64,000 nt of DNA, taken from contig NZ_CP040297.1 in NCBI RefSeq assembly GCF_013393945.1, positions 5,302,001 through 5,366,000 of the forward strand, read 5' to 3'. The notes below the pieces were generated by a model. It saw only the letters and a list, made by a program, of their open reading frames with translations. It searched no databases and was not told the DNA's origin. Positions 56,149-64,000 of the stretch are shown here, in pieces. The DNA comes from Nostoc sp. TCL26-01 (GTDB lineage Bacteria; Cyanobacteriota; Cyanobacteriia; Cyanobacteriales; Nostocaceae). Positions within the stretch are counted from its first letter, which is position 1. Each line of letters starts with the position of its first letter. The translations under genes were made by a program, and so were the position numbers.

Positions 56149-58329
56149 TTACAATTGTGAAGACTGGAGCTGATAATTTTTCGTCGGAGTTTCGATACCA
56201 ATCGGTATTAGTTGTACTGCACAGGCTTTTAACTCTGGTTGCAGGGAATCTGGACAAGATTCAGGATGAGTGAGGGCATTGGCTTCAGCATCATCTGCCC
56301 ATAGTGTACCCCAGTGCATCGGCACAAAAACTGTGCCAGGTGCGATCGCCTTTGTCACCTTTGTGGGAAACTTAGCTTTACCTCGACGCGATCGCACTTC
56401 TACCATTTGATGATCACTAATTCCTAACTTAGCCGCATCACGGGGATGTATTTCGATAAATGGTTCTGGGTGCATCGTGCGGATTTTTTCAATGCGACCT
56501 GTCCGTGTTTGTGTATGCCAATGGCCATATAATCGTCCAGTTGTCAAGACAAAAGGATAATTAGGATCTGGTGGTTCAGCTAAACCCTTAGAATAATAAG
56601 CCCCAAACCTAGCGCGACCGTCAGTAGTCGGGAAACGTAAATCAGTGTAAAGTCTTTTTGAGTGCTGGGTGCTGGGTGCTGGGTGTGGCCATTGGGTGGG
56701 GCCTTGAGTGCGTAATTGTTCGTGACTGATACCAGTCATGTCGCAGGGACGACCCCTGGTTAGTTGAGTAAATTCGGCGTAAACTTGGGCTGAGTTTTTA
56801 AAAGCAAACTCGTTGACAAAACCTAAGCGTCGTCCCACCTCCGCAAAGATTTCCCAATCAGCTTTGGCTTCGCGGGGTGGTTCACGGAACGCTTGACACA
56901 AAGTCACTCGCCGTTCCGAGTTGGTCATGATACCAGTTTTCTCACCCCATTGGGCAGCCGGTAACAGGACATGAGCGTAGGCAGCAGTTTCTGTAGGATA
57001 GTAAGCATCTTGGTAAATTGTAAAAGGCGATCGCAATAATGCTTGTTTCGTCCGTTCCAAATCTGGCATACTCACAGCTGGGTTGGTAGCTGCAATCCAC
57101 AACACACCTACATTGTCATTTTCCAAAGCCATGATCATTTCCCACACACTCAAACCGGGATGGGGGGAAATTTGCCCAGGCGGTAATCCCCACAATTCTT
57201 CTACTTCTGCACGGTGCTGGGGATTTTTCAGCAAGCGATAGCCGGGTAACAAATGAGATAAACCTCCCGCTTCTCGTCCTCCCATCGCATTGGGTTGACC
57301 GGTGAGTGAGAAAGGCCCTGCACCTGGTTGACCGATTTGTCCTGTCATCAGGTGAAGATTTATAATTGTTCTGACCTTGGCTGTCCCTTCACTCGATTGA
57401 TTGACACCCATTGACCACAATGACAAAACGTGCTTTGATTCACCCCAATAACGAGCTGCGGTTTCCAAATCGGCAACACTAATGCCACATTGACATGCGA
57501 CAACATCCGGCGGGTAGTGGCGAATGACTTCAGCGTAGGCAGAAAAGTTGCTGGTACAGTCATCGATGAAACCTGTATCGATTAAATTCCAACGCATTAA
57601 TAAATGAGCGATACCATTTAACAGGTCGATATCTGTACCAGGACGAATTGCTAAATGTAAATCAGCAGCTTCGGCGGTGGGTGTGCGCCGAGGATCGACG
57701 ACAATCATTTTTACCTTGCGGTTTTTTCTGTGGTACTTTTCTAGTCGGTTAAAAATGATGGGGTGACATTCGGCTGTGTTTGTGCCAATTAAAAATGCAC
57801 AGTCAGTTAACTCCAAATCTTCATAGCAGCAGGGAGGGCCGTCAGCACCAAAACTTTGAATGTATCCAGCCACAGCACTAGACATACACAAGCGAGAGTT
57901 GGCATCAAAATTATTACTACCCAAACAACCCTTCATCAGTTTTTGAGCGATGTAATAGTCCTCAGTTTGAAACTGCCCAGAACCATACATACAGATAGCT
58001 TCCGGCCCTTGAGTCGCACGGACATTTTGAATGCGATCGCTAATAATACCAAAAACTTCGTCCCAACTAACCCGGCGGAACTCTTGATCTAAAGAATTCC
58101 GCACCATTGGGTAATGCAATCTATTTTTATCCAAAGATTCAGCGATCGTTGCACCTTTAACACATACCATCCCCTGACTTGATGGATGAGCTTTATCACC
58201 CCGTACTCGCCAAATGGGATTGCCTTTGCTATCTCGATTAGTGGCTTTATTAGCTTGGGCTGGTGGTGAAACTTCTAGTCCACAACCAACACCACAGTAA
58301 GGACAAAGAGTTTTAGTAAATTCACTCAT
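56149..58329 (-). CDS. narB: Ferredoxin-dependent nitrate reductase
   Basis: NarB reduces nitrate to nitrite with electrons from ferredoxin, using one 4Fe-4S cluster and a Mo-bis-MGD cofactor. The 726 residues show the cluster motif CPYCGVGCGLEV with the fourth Cys in GMVCVKG, the molybdopterin regions MYGSGQFQTEDYY, NSRLCMSSAVAGY (Mo-ligand Cys), GTNTAECHPI and the C-terminal VFVPMHWG. Between THEQLRTQGPTQW-like and LYTDLRFPTTDG sits HPAPSTQHSK, encoded by GGGTGCT repeats (56661-56690), at a domain boundary. It ends the nitrate cluster. Confidence 0.96.
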   Translation of the reverse strand: MSEFTKTLCPYCGVGCGLEVSPPAQANKATNRDSKGNPIWRVRGDKAHPSSQGMVCVKGATIAESLDKNRLHYPMVRNSLDQEFRRVSWDEVFGIISDRIQNVRATQGPEAICMYGSGQFQTEDYYIAQKLMKGCLGSNNFDANSRLCMSSAVAGYIQSFGADGPPCCYEDLELTDCAFLIGTNTAECHPIIFNRLEKYHRKNRKVKMIVVDPRRTPTAEAADLHLAIRPGTDIDLLNGIAHLLMRWNLIDTGFIDDCTSNFSAYAEVIRHYPPDVVACQCGISVADLETAARYWGESKHVLSLWSMGVNQSSEGTAKVRTIINLHLMTGQIGQPGAGPFSLTGQPNAMGGREAGGLSHLLPGYRLLKNPQHRAEVEELWGLPPGQISPHPGLSVWEMIMALENDNVGVLWIAATNPAVSMPDLERTKQALLRSPFTIYQDAYYPTETAAYAHVLLPAAQWGEKTGIMTNSERRVTLCQAFREPPREAKADWEIFAEVGRRLGFVNEFAFKNSAQVYAEFTQLTRGRPCDMTGISHEQLRTQGPTQWPHPAPSTQHSKRLYTDLRFPTTDGRARFGAYYSKGLAEPPDPNYPFVLTTGRLYGHWHTQTRTGRIEKIRTMHPEPFIEIHPRDAAKLGISDHQMVEVRSRRGKAKFPTKVTKAIAPGTVFVPMHWGTLWADDAEANALTHPESCPDSLQPELKACAVQLIPIGIETPTKNYQLQSSQL

Positions 58330-58493
58330 GATAATTCGTAATACCCTACGGGAAGCAAGCTACGTAATTCGTAATTCGTAATTTAGAGAATATATTTTTT
58401 ATTATTAAGGTAGAGTGTGTTACGGCTGTGCAAAAATTTGGGAGTTTGAGAGAGTAAGAATGAGCCGTAACGCACCATGTTTCTCGGTGCGTT

Positions 58494-58649
58494 AGAGGGT
58501 GTTTGAAAAGTTTCAGTAGGTATAAAAATGTCATTCTGACTGGAGCGGAGCGTAAGGAAGAATCTAGGTTTTGTGGAACATACCGAGATGTTTCATTCCG
58601 CTACGCTGCATTCAACATGACAAAGAAACAGACTTTTCAAACGTCCTCT
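58494..58649 (+). mobile_element. 156-bp MITE-like element, copy 2
   Basis: Same length and orientation as 23297-23452, with ends AGAGGGTGTTTGAAAAGT and ACTTTTCAAACGTCCTCT. It lies within the nitrate cluster between the permease gene and narB, together with a GTAGGTTGGGTT repeat (58679-58710) and heptamers. Confidence 0.8.
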
Positions 58650-58678
58650 TAAGATCCATACTAGGTTTTTGAGATCCT

Positions 58679-58710
58679 TGTTGGGTTGCGCTGTGCTTAA
58701 CCCAACCTAC
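58679..58710 (-). repeat. GTAGGTTGGGTT dispersed repeat, copy 4
   Basis: The reverse complement reads GTAGGTTGGGTTAAGC...CCCAACA; related to copies at 10748, 11845 and 11995. Confidence 0.55.
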
Positions 58711-58741
58711 ACCTAATGACTAATGACTAATGACTATTTAC

Positions 58742-60244
58742 TTAATCTTCTACTATGAGATTAGATTGTGCTAGAGAATTTTCGGGTAATTCAACTTCAT
58801 CACCACCAGCAAATGAGCCTTGGGGTTCTTTGAGGAAGAAGGCGCACATTGAGGCACAAATTAAAGCAGCTATCCCCATTGTGGTGAAGAGAGTAGGTGC
58901 ATCAGTCAGGCTAAAAATTGTCAGATAAACTACGCCGCCAAAATTGCCATAAGCGCCCACATTACCAGCGATTTGTCCTGTTGCTTCTTTTTTAATTAGG
59001 GGGACAATTCCATAGGTTGCACCACAACCAGCTTGAGCGAAATAAGCAGCGAACATTGTCACAGCGATCGCTAGTGGAATCGGCCAGTTACTATTAATAA
59101 AATGTGCTGATAAATAACCGACACCAATCCCCGCACTAATAATTGTCATTGTCCATTTACGGGAATTAAATTTATCAGAAATTAAGCCACCACTAGGACG
59201 AGAAAATAAGTTGAGAAAAGGATAAGTAGCGGCAATCATGCCAGCGATAACGTGTTCTAAAGCAAAGGTTTTTTCAAAGAATGCCGGCAGCATAGAAACA
59301 ACTGCCAATTCACTACCAAAGTTAGTCACGTAGGTAAATTCCAGTAACGCAACTTGACTAAATTGGTAGCGTTGAGATGCTGGGTAAGTTTTCTGGCCTG
59401 TGAGTAATTCTTGGTTGACTTGATAAGCTTTGTAGGATTGGTAAGCAAACAATCCCACTAAGAGAAACCAGACCAAATACATCTGGCTAACTGTTAAAAA
59501 ATGAATGTTTTTTTGTGCCAAACGCCAAGCTAATAAACCGAGAGCAAATATCAAACCAAAATTGGAGAGAATCATTGCCCAAAAACTTTTTACACTCGTG
59601 ACTTCCAAAGCACCATTTTTCTTTGGTCGTTTGTAGGTTTTGCCAGAAGGTGTATCTTGGACGCTATTGTAATAGATTACGCCATAGATAGCAGCAACGA
59701 TTCCCGTGAGAGCGATCGCCAACCGCCAATTAGAACCACCACCAGCCAAAAAGCCTGTAGCAACCGCAATCATCGGTAGGGCAAACTCTGCACCAAATGC
59801 ACCGAAGTTTCCCCAACCACCATAAATCCCTTGGGCAATTCCCATCTCTTTCGGGGGAAACCACTCAGCCACCATGCGGATACCCACAACGAAGCCAGAA
59901 CCAACAATCCCCATCAACAAGCGACTAATCACAAGTTGGTTAAAATCTTGCGCTAAGGCTGTCGCTAAACAAGGAACTGCGGCAAACATCAGCAACATCG
60001 AATAGGTGATTCTAGGGCCAAATTTATCCAGCAGCATCCCAATAATTAACCGCGCCGGAATTGTCAAGGCAAGGTTACAAATTGCTACAGTTTTAATTTG
60101 CTCAGGCGCAAGCTGTAATTGTTTACCGATGGTGGTGGCAAAGGGTGCAAAATTAAACCAACAGACAAAGGTCAGAAAGAAAGCGAACCAAGTCTGATGT
60201 AAGATGCGATATCGATCCCTGATGGAAAATAAATTTTTCAGCAT
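58742..60244 (-). CDS. nrtP: MFS nitrate/nitrite transporter, NrtP/NarK type
   Basis: A 500-residue, 12-helix permease of the nitrate-nitrite porter family. Both signature stretches are present: GIYGGWGNFGAFGAEFALP in helix 5 and AGNVGAYGNFGGVVYL in helix 11, together with FAPFATTIGKQLQL and the nitrate-binding arginine region SRLLMGIVGSGF. It imports nitrate, and possibly nitrite, with protons. It lies between nrtD and narB on the same strand. Confidence 0.9.
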   Translation of the reverse strand: MLKNLFSIRDRYRILHQTWFAFFLTFVCWFNFAPFATTIGKQLQLAPEQIKTVAICNLALTIPARLIIGMLLDKFGPRITYSMLLMFAAVPCLATALAQDFNQLVISRLLMGIVGSGFVVGIRMVAEWFPPKEMGIAQGIYGGWGNFGAFGAEFALPMIAVATGFLAGGGSNWRLAIALTGIVAAIYGVIYYNSVQDTPSGKTYKRPKKNGALEVTSVKSFWAMILSNFGLIFALGLLAWRLAQKNIHFLTVSQMYLVWFLLVGLFAYQSYKAYQVNQELLTGQKTYPASQRYQFSQVALLEFTYVTNFGSELAVVSMLPAFFEKTFALEHVIAGMIAATYPFLNLFSRPSGGLISDKFNSRKWTMTIISAGIGVGYLSAHFINSNWPIPLAIAVTMFAAYFAQAGCGATYGIVPLIKKEATGQIAGNVGAYGNFGGVVYLTIFSLTDAPTLFTTMGIAALICASMCAFFLKEPQGSFAGGDEVELPENSLAQSNLIVED

Positions 60245-60253
60245 TATTTTTTT

Positions 60254-60312
60254 GGGAATTGGTCATTGGTCAATAGTCAATAGTCAATAGTCAATAGTCA
60301 ATGGTCAATAGT
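60254..60312. repeat. TCAATAG/TCAATGG heptamer tract upstream of nrtP
   Basis: About six heptamers immediately before the permease start, followed by the dispersed block at 60314. Confidence 0.8.
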
Positions 60313-60313
60313 C

Positions 60314-60413
60314 ATTAGCATTTCTTCTTCTCTCCTGCACCCCTACCAAATCAGTTACTAGTTAATAAACGCTCACTGTTCACTGTTTACTGTTCACTGT
60401 TTACACCCCTGCA
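60314..60413 (+). repeat. Dispersed block, copy 3
   Basis: CATTTCTTCTTCTCTCCTGC, CAAATCAGTTACTAGTTAAT and GTTCACTGTTTAC units; matches 37243-37314 directly and 21248-21330 inverted. It fills most of the nrtD-nrtP gap. Confidence 0.7.
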
Positions 60414-60485
60414 CCCCTCACTCCCTCGCTCCCTCACTCAGCACGGGCTAAACGCCCCGCTACCGCTAACAGCACTCAGCACTCA

Positions 60486-61325
60486 CTACTCATTTTCATC
60501 ATGAGCAAATCGACGGTATAAGAAGTCTAGAGCGTGGTTTCTGAGGTTGTAGTATTCGGGATCTTCCATGATGCGGCGGCGATTGCGGGGGCGGGAGAAG
60601 GGAATATCAAGGATTTCACCGATTTGGGCAGAGGGGCCGTTAGTCATCATCACAACTCTGTCTGCGAGGAATAAGGCTTCATCAATGTCATGGGTAATCA
60701 TCAGCACGGTGACTTGATGATCGCGCCAGATTTGTAGGAGTTCTTCTTGTAATTCTTCCTTGGTGATGGCATCTAGTGCGCCGAAGGGTTCATCAAGAAT
60801 CAGTACTTGGGGACGGATAGATAAAGCACGGGCGATCGCTACTCGTTGTTTCATTCCCCCAGAAATTTGACTAGGTTTTTTGTCAGCCGCTTCTGTCAGT
60901 CCTACCATCGCTAAATGTTCTCTAGCGATCGCTCGTTTTTCGGCTTGGGGTTTTTTGGGAAACACCGTATCTACCGCCAGATAAACGTTGTCAAAAACAC
61001 TCAGCCAAGGTAGTAAGCAGTAGTTTTGAAACACCATCATCCTATCGGGGCCTGGTTCGGTGATGGGTTGGTTTTGTAGCATGACTACGCCTTCGCTGGG
61101 GGTGTTAAACCCAGAAACCATGTTCAATAAAGTTGATTTACCACACCCAGAATGCCCAATTAAGCAGACAAATTCACCTTCACGAACTTTCAGGTCAATT
61201 CCATCGAGGACGGTGTAGGGGCCTTCAGAGGTGGGGTAAATTTTGCTCACACCTTCAATTACTAAAAAGTTATCGGCTTTTTGGTTGGGAAATTTTTGAA
61301 TTTGATTATTGACGATTTGCATCAT
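60486..61325 (-). CDS. nrtD: Nitrate ABC transporter ATPase NrtD
   Basis: A 279-residue ABC ATPase: Walker A GHSGCGKST, Q-loop VFQNYCLLPWL, signature ISGGMKQR, Walker B VLILDEPFGALD, switch His in MITHDIDEA. It powers nitrate import with NrtC, the membrane subunit NrtB and the lipoprotein NrtA. It is the simple partner of NrtC, lacking the C-terminal binding domain. Located 94 bp after nrtC. Confidence 0.96.
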   Translation of the reverse strand: MMQIVNNQIQKFPNQKADNFLVIEGVSKIYPTSEGPYTVLDGIDLKVREGEFVCLIGHSGCGKSTLLNMVSGFNTPSEGVVMLQNQPITEPGPDRMMVFQNYCLLPWLSVFDNVYLAVDTVFPKKPQAEKRAIAREHLAMVGLTEAADKKPSQISGGMKQRVAIARALSIRPQVLILDEPFGALDAITKEELQEELLQIWRDHQVTVLMITHDIDEALFLADRVVMMTNGPSAQIGEILDIPFSRPRNRRRIMEDPEYYNLRNHALDFLYRRFAHDENE

Positions 61326-61379
61326 ATATTTTGGTTTGGCTAAATGAATTTATGATTTATTCACATTGGGGATTGGTAA

Positions 61380-61400
61380 AGACGTTGCATTGCAACGTCT
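61380..61400. repeat. AGACGTTGCA palindrome between nrtC and nrtD
   Basis: Third copy of the GAGACGTTGCA palindrome family (10-bp arms around one T), here between two genes of one operon; the hairpin might trim or protect the mRNA. Confidence 0.7.
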
Positions 61401-61419
61401 CTACATGGCGTACGTGGCA

Positions 61420-63390
61420 TTAGATAAATATTTCTTCAACCCGGATTTGTCGTTTGATTTCTAAACTTTTGAGGTATTCAATCGGTTCTGAAGGATTAAA
61501 AACTTTACCATCAAATAAATGAATCGGATCATCTTCACCGATGTCGAGTAAACCGAGATCACGGGCGGCTGCACCGAATATATCTGCACGGCAAACTCTA
61601 TCAACCACATCTACCCAGTTTTTCGGGAAGGGAGTTAAACCCCAACGGGCTAGTTGAGTCACCATCCACAGCAATTCGGTACGGTTGGGGTAGTTGGTTT
61701 TATTTAGGTAAAATTGGTTGTAGGCTGTAAGTTGTTGGGGTGCTGAACCGTCGCCGCGATCGTAGGGATCGGTGAAACCAGGACGGACGAATGCGGGATT
61801 GGTATCGAGATATTCACGACGACAGAGTAATTCGAGGATTTCTTCGCGGTTGCGGAGATCATCACAATATTTGCAAGCTTCCAGCAGGGCTTTAACTAAG
61901 GAAAGATAAGTGTCTGGATACTGCTGCGCCCATTCTTCTCTGACTCCTAGCACTTTTTTCGGTTGTCCTGACCAAATTTCTAAAGCTGTCGCCGCGACAA
62001 AACCTACATCTTGATGCACAGCTTGGTAGTTCCAAGGTTCACCCGCACAGTACCCGTCAATGTTGCCGGCTTGGAGTTGGGCTACCATTTGAGTCGGGGG
62101 AATGACTGTCAGATTCACATCTCTATCGGGATCGATACCACCAGCCGCTAACCAGTAACGCAAAACTAAGTTCTGCATGGATGTGGGATGAACTACACCA
62201 AAGGTGAGGATTTGATCGGGTGAGTTGTTAATTGCCGCTTTCAAGTCAGCTAGGGTTCTCACACCTTGGCTATATAATCTTTTGCTAAAGGTGATGGCGT
62301 TGGCGTTGCGAGAAATATTTAAGGCGTTGACAATCGGCGTTGGCTGATTACCACCAACACCCAAAGTTAAAGCTAAGGGCATTCCTGCAACCATTTGGGC
62401 TGCGTCTAATCTGCCAGATACGACACCTTGAGCGATTTCTTGCCAGTTGTTTGCTCGGTTGAGGACAATATGATCTAACCCGTATTTGGCAAAGAAGCCT
62501 TTTTCTTGAGCGACAATTAAAGGTGCTGCATCAGTCAGAGGCATAAAGCCTATTTCTAGGACTGTTTTTGATGTGGCTACGGCGGAGGCTTGCTGAGACT
62601 GGCGTTTCTTCGCTAGTTTTTGTTGGTTGAGGAAGTAGATAATTTCATTCCGCAGATTGTAGTAACTGGGATGTTTAACGACTTCCAAACGCTGACGGGG
62701 ACGGGGGATGGGGACTTCCAGAATTTGTCCAATGTGGGCTTCTGGCCCGTTGGTGAGCATGACAACGCGATCGCTCAATAATAACGCTTCATCCACGTCA
62801 TGTGTCACCATCACGCAAGTGATTTGATGTTCATTGCAAATTTTCATCAATTGTTCTTGCAAACTCCCCCGTGTCAAGGCATCCAAAGCCCCAAAGGGTT
62901 CATCTAACAACAATAACTTAGGACGGGTGGCTAAAGCACGAGCGATCGCCACTCGTTGTTTCATCCCCCCAGATAATTCACTGGGACGTTTGTTAGCAGC
63001 TAGGCGCAGTCCCACCATATCGATATGTTCTTCAATAATCGCTCGACGCTGACCTTTGGGTTTGCCTTGATAAACTTCATCCACAGCTAAGGCGACGTTT
63101 TCCCGGACTGTTAACCAAGGAAGCAATGAGTAGTTTTGAAAAACCACCATGCGATCTGGACTGGGTTCTCTAATTTCCCGTCCTTCTAAAGTTACACCAC
63201 CGATACTGGCTCTATCCAAACCAGCAATAATATTCAGTAAGGTAGATTTGCCACAGCCAGAGTGACCAATTAGAGAAACAAATTCCCCTTGCTTGATTTT
63301 TAATTCAATATTTTTCAGCGCAATATATCTGCCACCATTCGGTAGGTCAAATATCCGGTCAACGTGATCAACTTCAACAAATGTAGGCAT
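61420..63390 (-). CDS. nrtC: Nitrate ABC transporter ATPase with regulatory domain NrtC
   Basis: A 656-residue two-domain protein. Residues 1-~260 are the ATPase (GHSGCGKST, ELSGGMKQR, LLLLDEPFGALD, MVTHDVDEA). Residues ~280-656 form an NrtA-like substrate-binding domain (LEIGFMPLTDAAPLIVAQEK, NIDGYCAGEPWNYQ). In Synechococcus this domain mediates ammonium-promoted inhibition of transport. Full length. About 90 bp of TGACTAT/TGACCAT repeats separate it from nrtB. Confidence 0.96.
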   Translation of the reverse strand: MPTFVEVDHVDRIFDLPNGGRYIALKNIELKIKQGEFVSLIGHSGCGKSTLLNIIAGLDRASIGGVTLEGREIREPSPDRMVVFQNYSLLPWLTVRENVALAVDEVYQGKPKGQRRAIIEEHIDMVGLRLAANKRPSELSGGMKQRVAIARALATRPKLLLLDEPFGALDALTRGSLQEQLMKICNEHQITCVMVTHDVDEALLLSDRVVMLTNGPEAHIGQILEVPIPRPRQRLEVVKHPSYYNLRNEIIYFLNQQKLAKKRQSQQASAVATSKTVLEIGFMPLTDAAPLIVAQEKGFFAKYGLDHIVLNRANNWQEIAQGVVSGRLDAAQMVAGMPLALTLGVGGNQPTPIVNALNISRNANAITFSKRLYSQGVRTLADLKAAINNSPDQILTFGVVHPTSMQNLVLRYWLAAGGIDPDRDVNLTVIPPTQMVAQLQAGNIDGYCAGEPWNYQAVHQDVGFVAATALEIWSGQPKKVLGVREEWAQQYPDTYLSLVKALLEACKYCDDLRNREEILELLCRREYLDTNPAFVRPGFTDPYDRGDGSAPQQLTAYNQFYLNKTNYPNRTELLWMVTQLARWGLTPFPKNWVDVVDRVCRADIFGAAARDLGLLDIGEDDPIHLFDGKVFNPSEPIEYLKSLEIKRQIRVEEIFI

Positions 63391-63480
63391 TAGTCATTAG
63401 TCCTTAGTCAATGGTCATTAGTCAATGGTCAATGGTCAATAGTCATGTACTTTTGACTATTGATTTTGGACTTTTGACTA
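63389..63480. repeat. Heptamer tract between nrtB and nrtC
   Basis: About ten heptamers (TCATTAG, TCAATGG, TTGACTA) fill nearly the whole gap. Confidence 0.75.
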
Positions 63481-64000
63481 CTTTTGTTCTGCTACAACTT
63501 TGCTGGCGACGAAGCCAACTAATCTATCTAGGAATAAGCCGACTAAGCCAACATAAATTAGGGCTAAGATGATTTCGCTTAAGTTGGTTTCTGTTGTGGT
63601 GTTGTAGGCATCCCAAATAAATGAGCCAATCCCTACGCCACCGACTAACATTTCGGCGGCAACAATTGCTAACCAAGATAAACCGATGCCGATTCTTAAG
63701 CCTGTAAATATGTAAGGAACGGTGGCTGGGAAGACAATTTTAAAGAAGTATTTTGGCCCTTTGAGACGTAAAACTTTAGCTACGTTGATGTAGTCTTGGG
63801 GAATTTGTTGTACACCGACTGTGGTGTTAATTAAAATTGGCCAAATTGATGTGATGAAGATGACGAAAATTGCTGAAGGATTTGCTTGTTGAAATGCTGC
63901 CAAGGAAATTGGTAGCCATGCTAGGGGTGGTACAGTGCGTAATACTTGAAAGATGGGATCTACTGCGTTGTAGACTAATTGGTTAACTCCGATTAAAATG
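63478..64000 (-). CDS. nrtB: Nitrate ABC transporter permease NrtB, 3' part
   Basis: The C-terminal ~173 residues of the membrane subunit; the start lies beyond the right edge. The frame is open to the last base and reads VYNAVDPIFQVLRTVPPLAW then LPISLAAFQQANPSAIFVIF; the EAA-type loop (NVAKVLRLKGPKYFFKIVFP) couples to the ATPases, and LSWLAIVAAEML follows. In related genomes nrtA and nirA lie upstream of nrtB. Confidence 0.95.
   Translation of the reverse strand, partial: ILIGVNQLVYNAVDPIFQVLRTVPPLAWLPISLAAFQQANPSAIFVIFITSIWPILINTTVGVQQIPQDYINVAKVLRLKGPKYFFKIVFPATVPYIFTGLRIGIGLSWLAIVAAEMLVGGVGIGSFIWDAYNTTTETNLSEIILALIYVGLVGLFLDRLVGFVASKVVAEQK

Overview
The window comes from the chromosome of a filamentous, heterocyst-type cyanobacterium of the Nostoc/Anabaena group. 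This rests on the gene families present (PetL, PSRP-3/Ycf65, DUF3038/DUF4335, ferredoxin-type NarB, NrtABCD, pentapeptide proteins, the Yfr1 RNA), on frequent HIP1 octamers (GCGATCGC), and on dense short tandem repeats of the TGACTAT/TGACCAA heptamer kind that fill the spaces between genes. Species cannot be fixed from sequence reading alone.

Layout. 1-5.3 kb: 5' part of a secreted TPR protein, ruvB, hisF, a small membrane protein, an orphan ParA ATPase and a Phd/RelE-like toxin-antitoxin pair. 5.4-10.7 kb: ileS, then a convergent, overlapping pair made of a TcmP-type protein and its Gp37/Gp68 three-Cys partner, and a DUF4926-like gene carrying an in-frame repeat. 10.8-14.2 kb: a decaying zone with an Rpn-type nuclease gene stopped by one nonsense codon and a sulfatase-modifying-factor-like gene cut off by a degenerate ISAs1-family element. 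14.3-21.2 kb: unassigned genes, a VapBC pair, a Zn-ribbon Ser/Thr kinase, a DUF937 protein and gene remnants. 21.4-27.5 kb: a PBP4-type peptidase, a LOG-family protein, and a membrane glycosyltransferase gene split by an ISKra4-like element whose target duplication is still visible. 27.6-32.4 kb: trxA, the Yfr1 regulatory RNA, a GuaB3-type protein and mutS2. 33-41 kb: a DUF3038/DUF4335 pair, YiaAB-like protein, thioredoxin-like ferredoxin, an M50 protease, a pentapeptide protein and PSRP-3. 41.2-48 kb: a WD40 protein with a degenerate kinase domain, aroB, petL, bioB, a second VapBC pair, an acetyltransferase and a nuclease-fold protein. 48.3-56 kb: a PlsY/PEP-synthase-like fusion, a 38-residue membrane protein, a VWD-domain secreted protein, an SGNH hydrolase, a second pentapeptide protein and a PsiE-like protein. 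56.1-64 kb: the nitrate assimilation cluster, all on the minus strand, read in the order nrtB (partial), nrtC, nrtD, an MFS nitrate permease, narB, closed by a terminator hairpin.

Functionally, the nitrate cluster moves nitrate into the cell by an ABC system and, unusually for one cluster, also an MFS permease, and NarB reduces it to nitrite. trxA, Yfr1 and guaB3 keep the order known for this RNA in cyanobacteria. Otherwise the window is a mosaic of single housekeeping genes separated by mobile and repetitive DNA. Beyond complete insertion sequences I see at least three short elements with terminal inverted repeats, several dispersed palindromes, and repeats that have entered coding sequence (mutS2, a DUF4926-like gene, probably narB) or supply a start codon (the WD40 protein).

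The best candidates for something under-described are the TcmP/three-Cys pair, the PlsY-PEP synthase fusion, the WD40 pseudokinase, the secreted VWD protein with a YHTHPP motif, and the co-existence of two nitrate transporters in one cluster. No tRNA, rRNA or CRISPR array was recognised.
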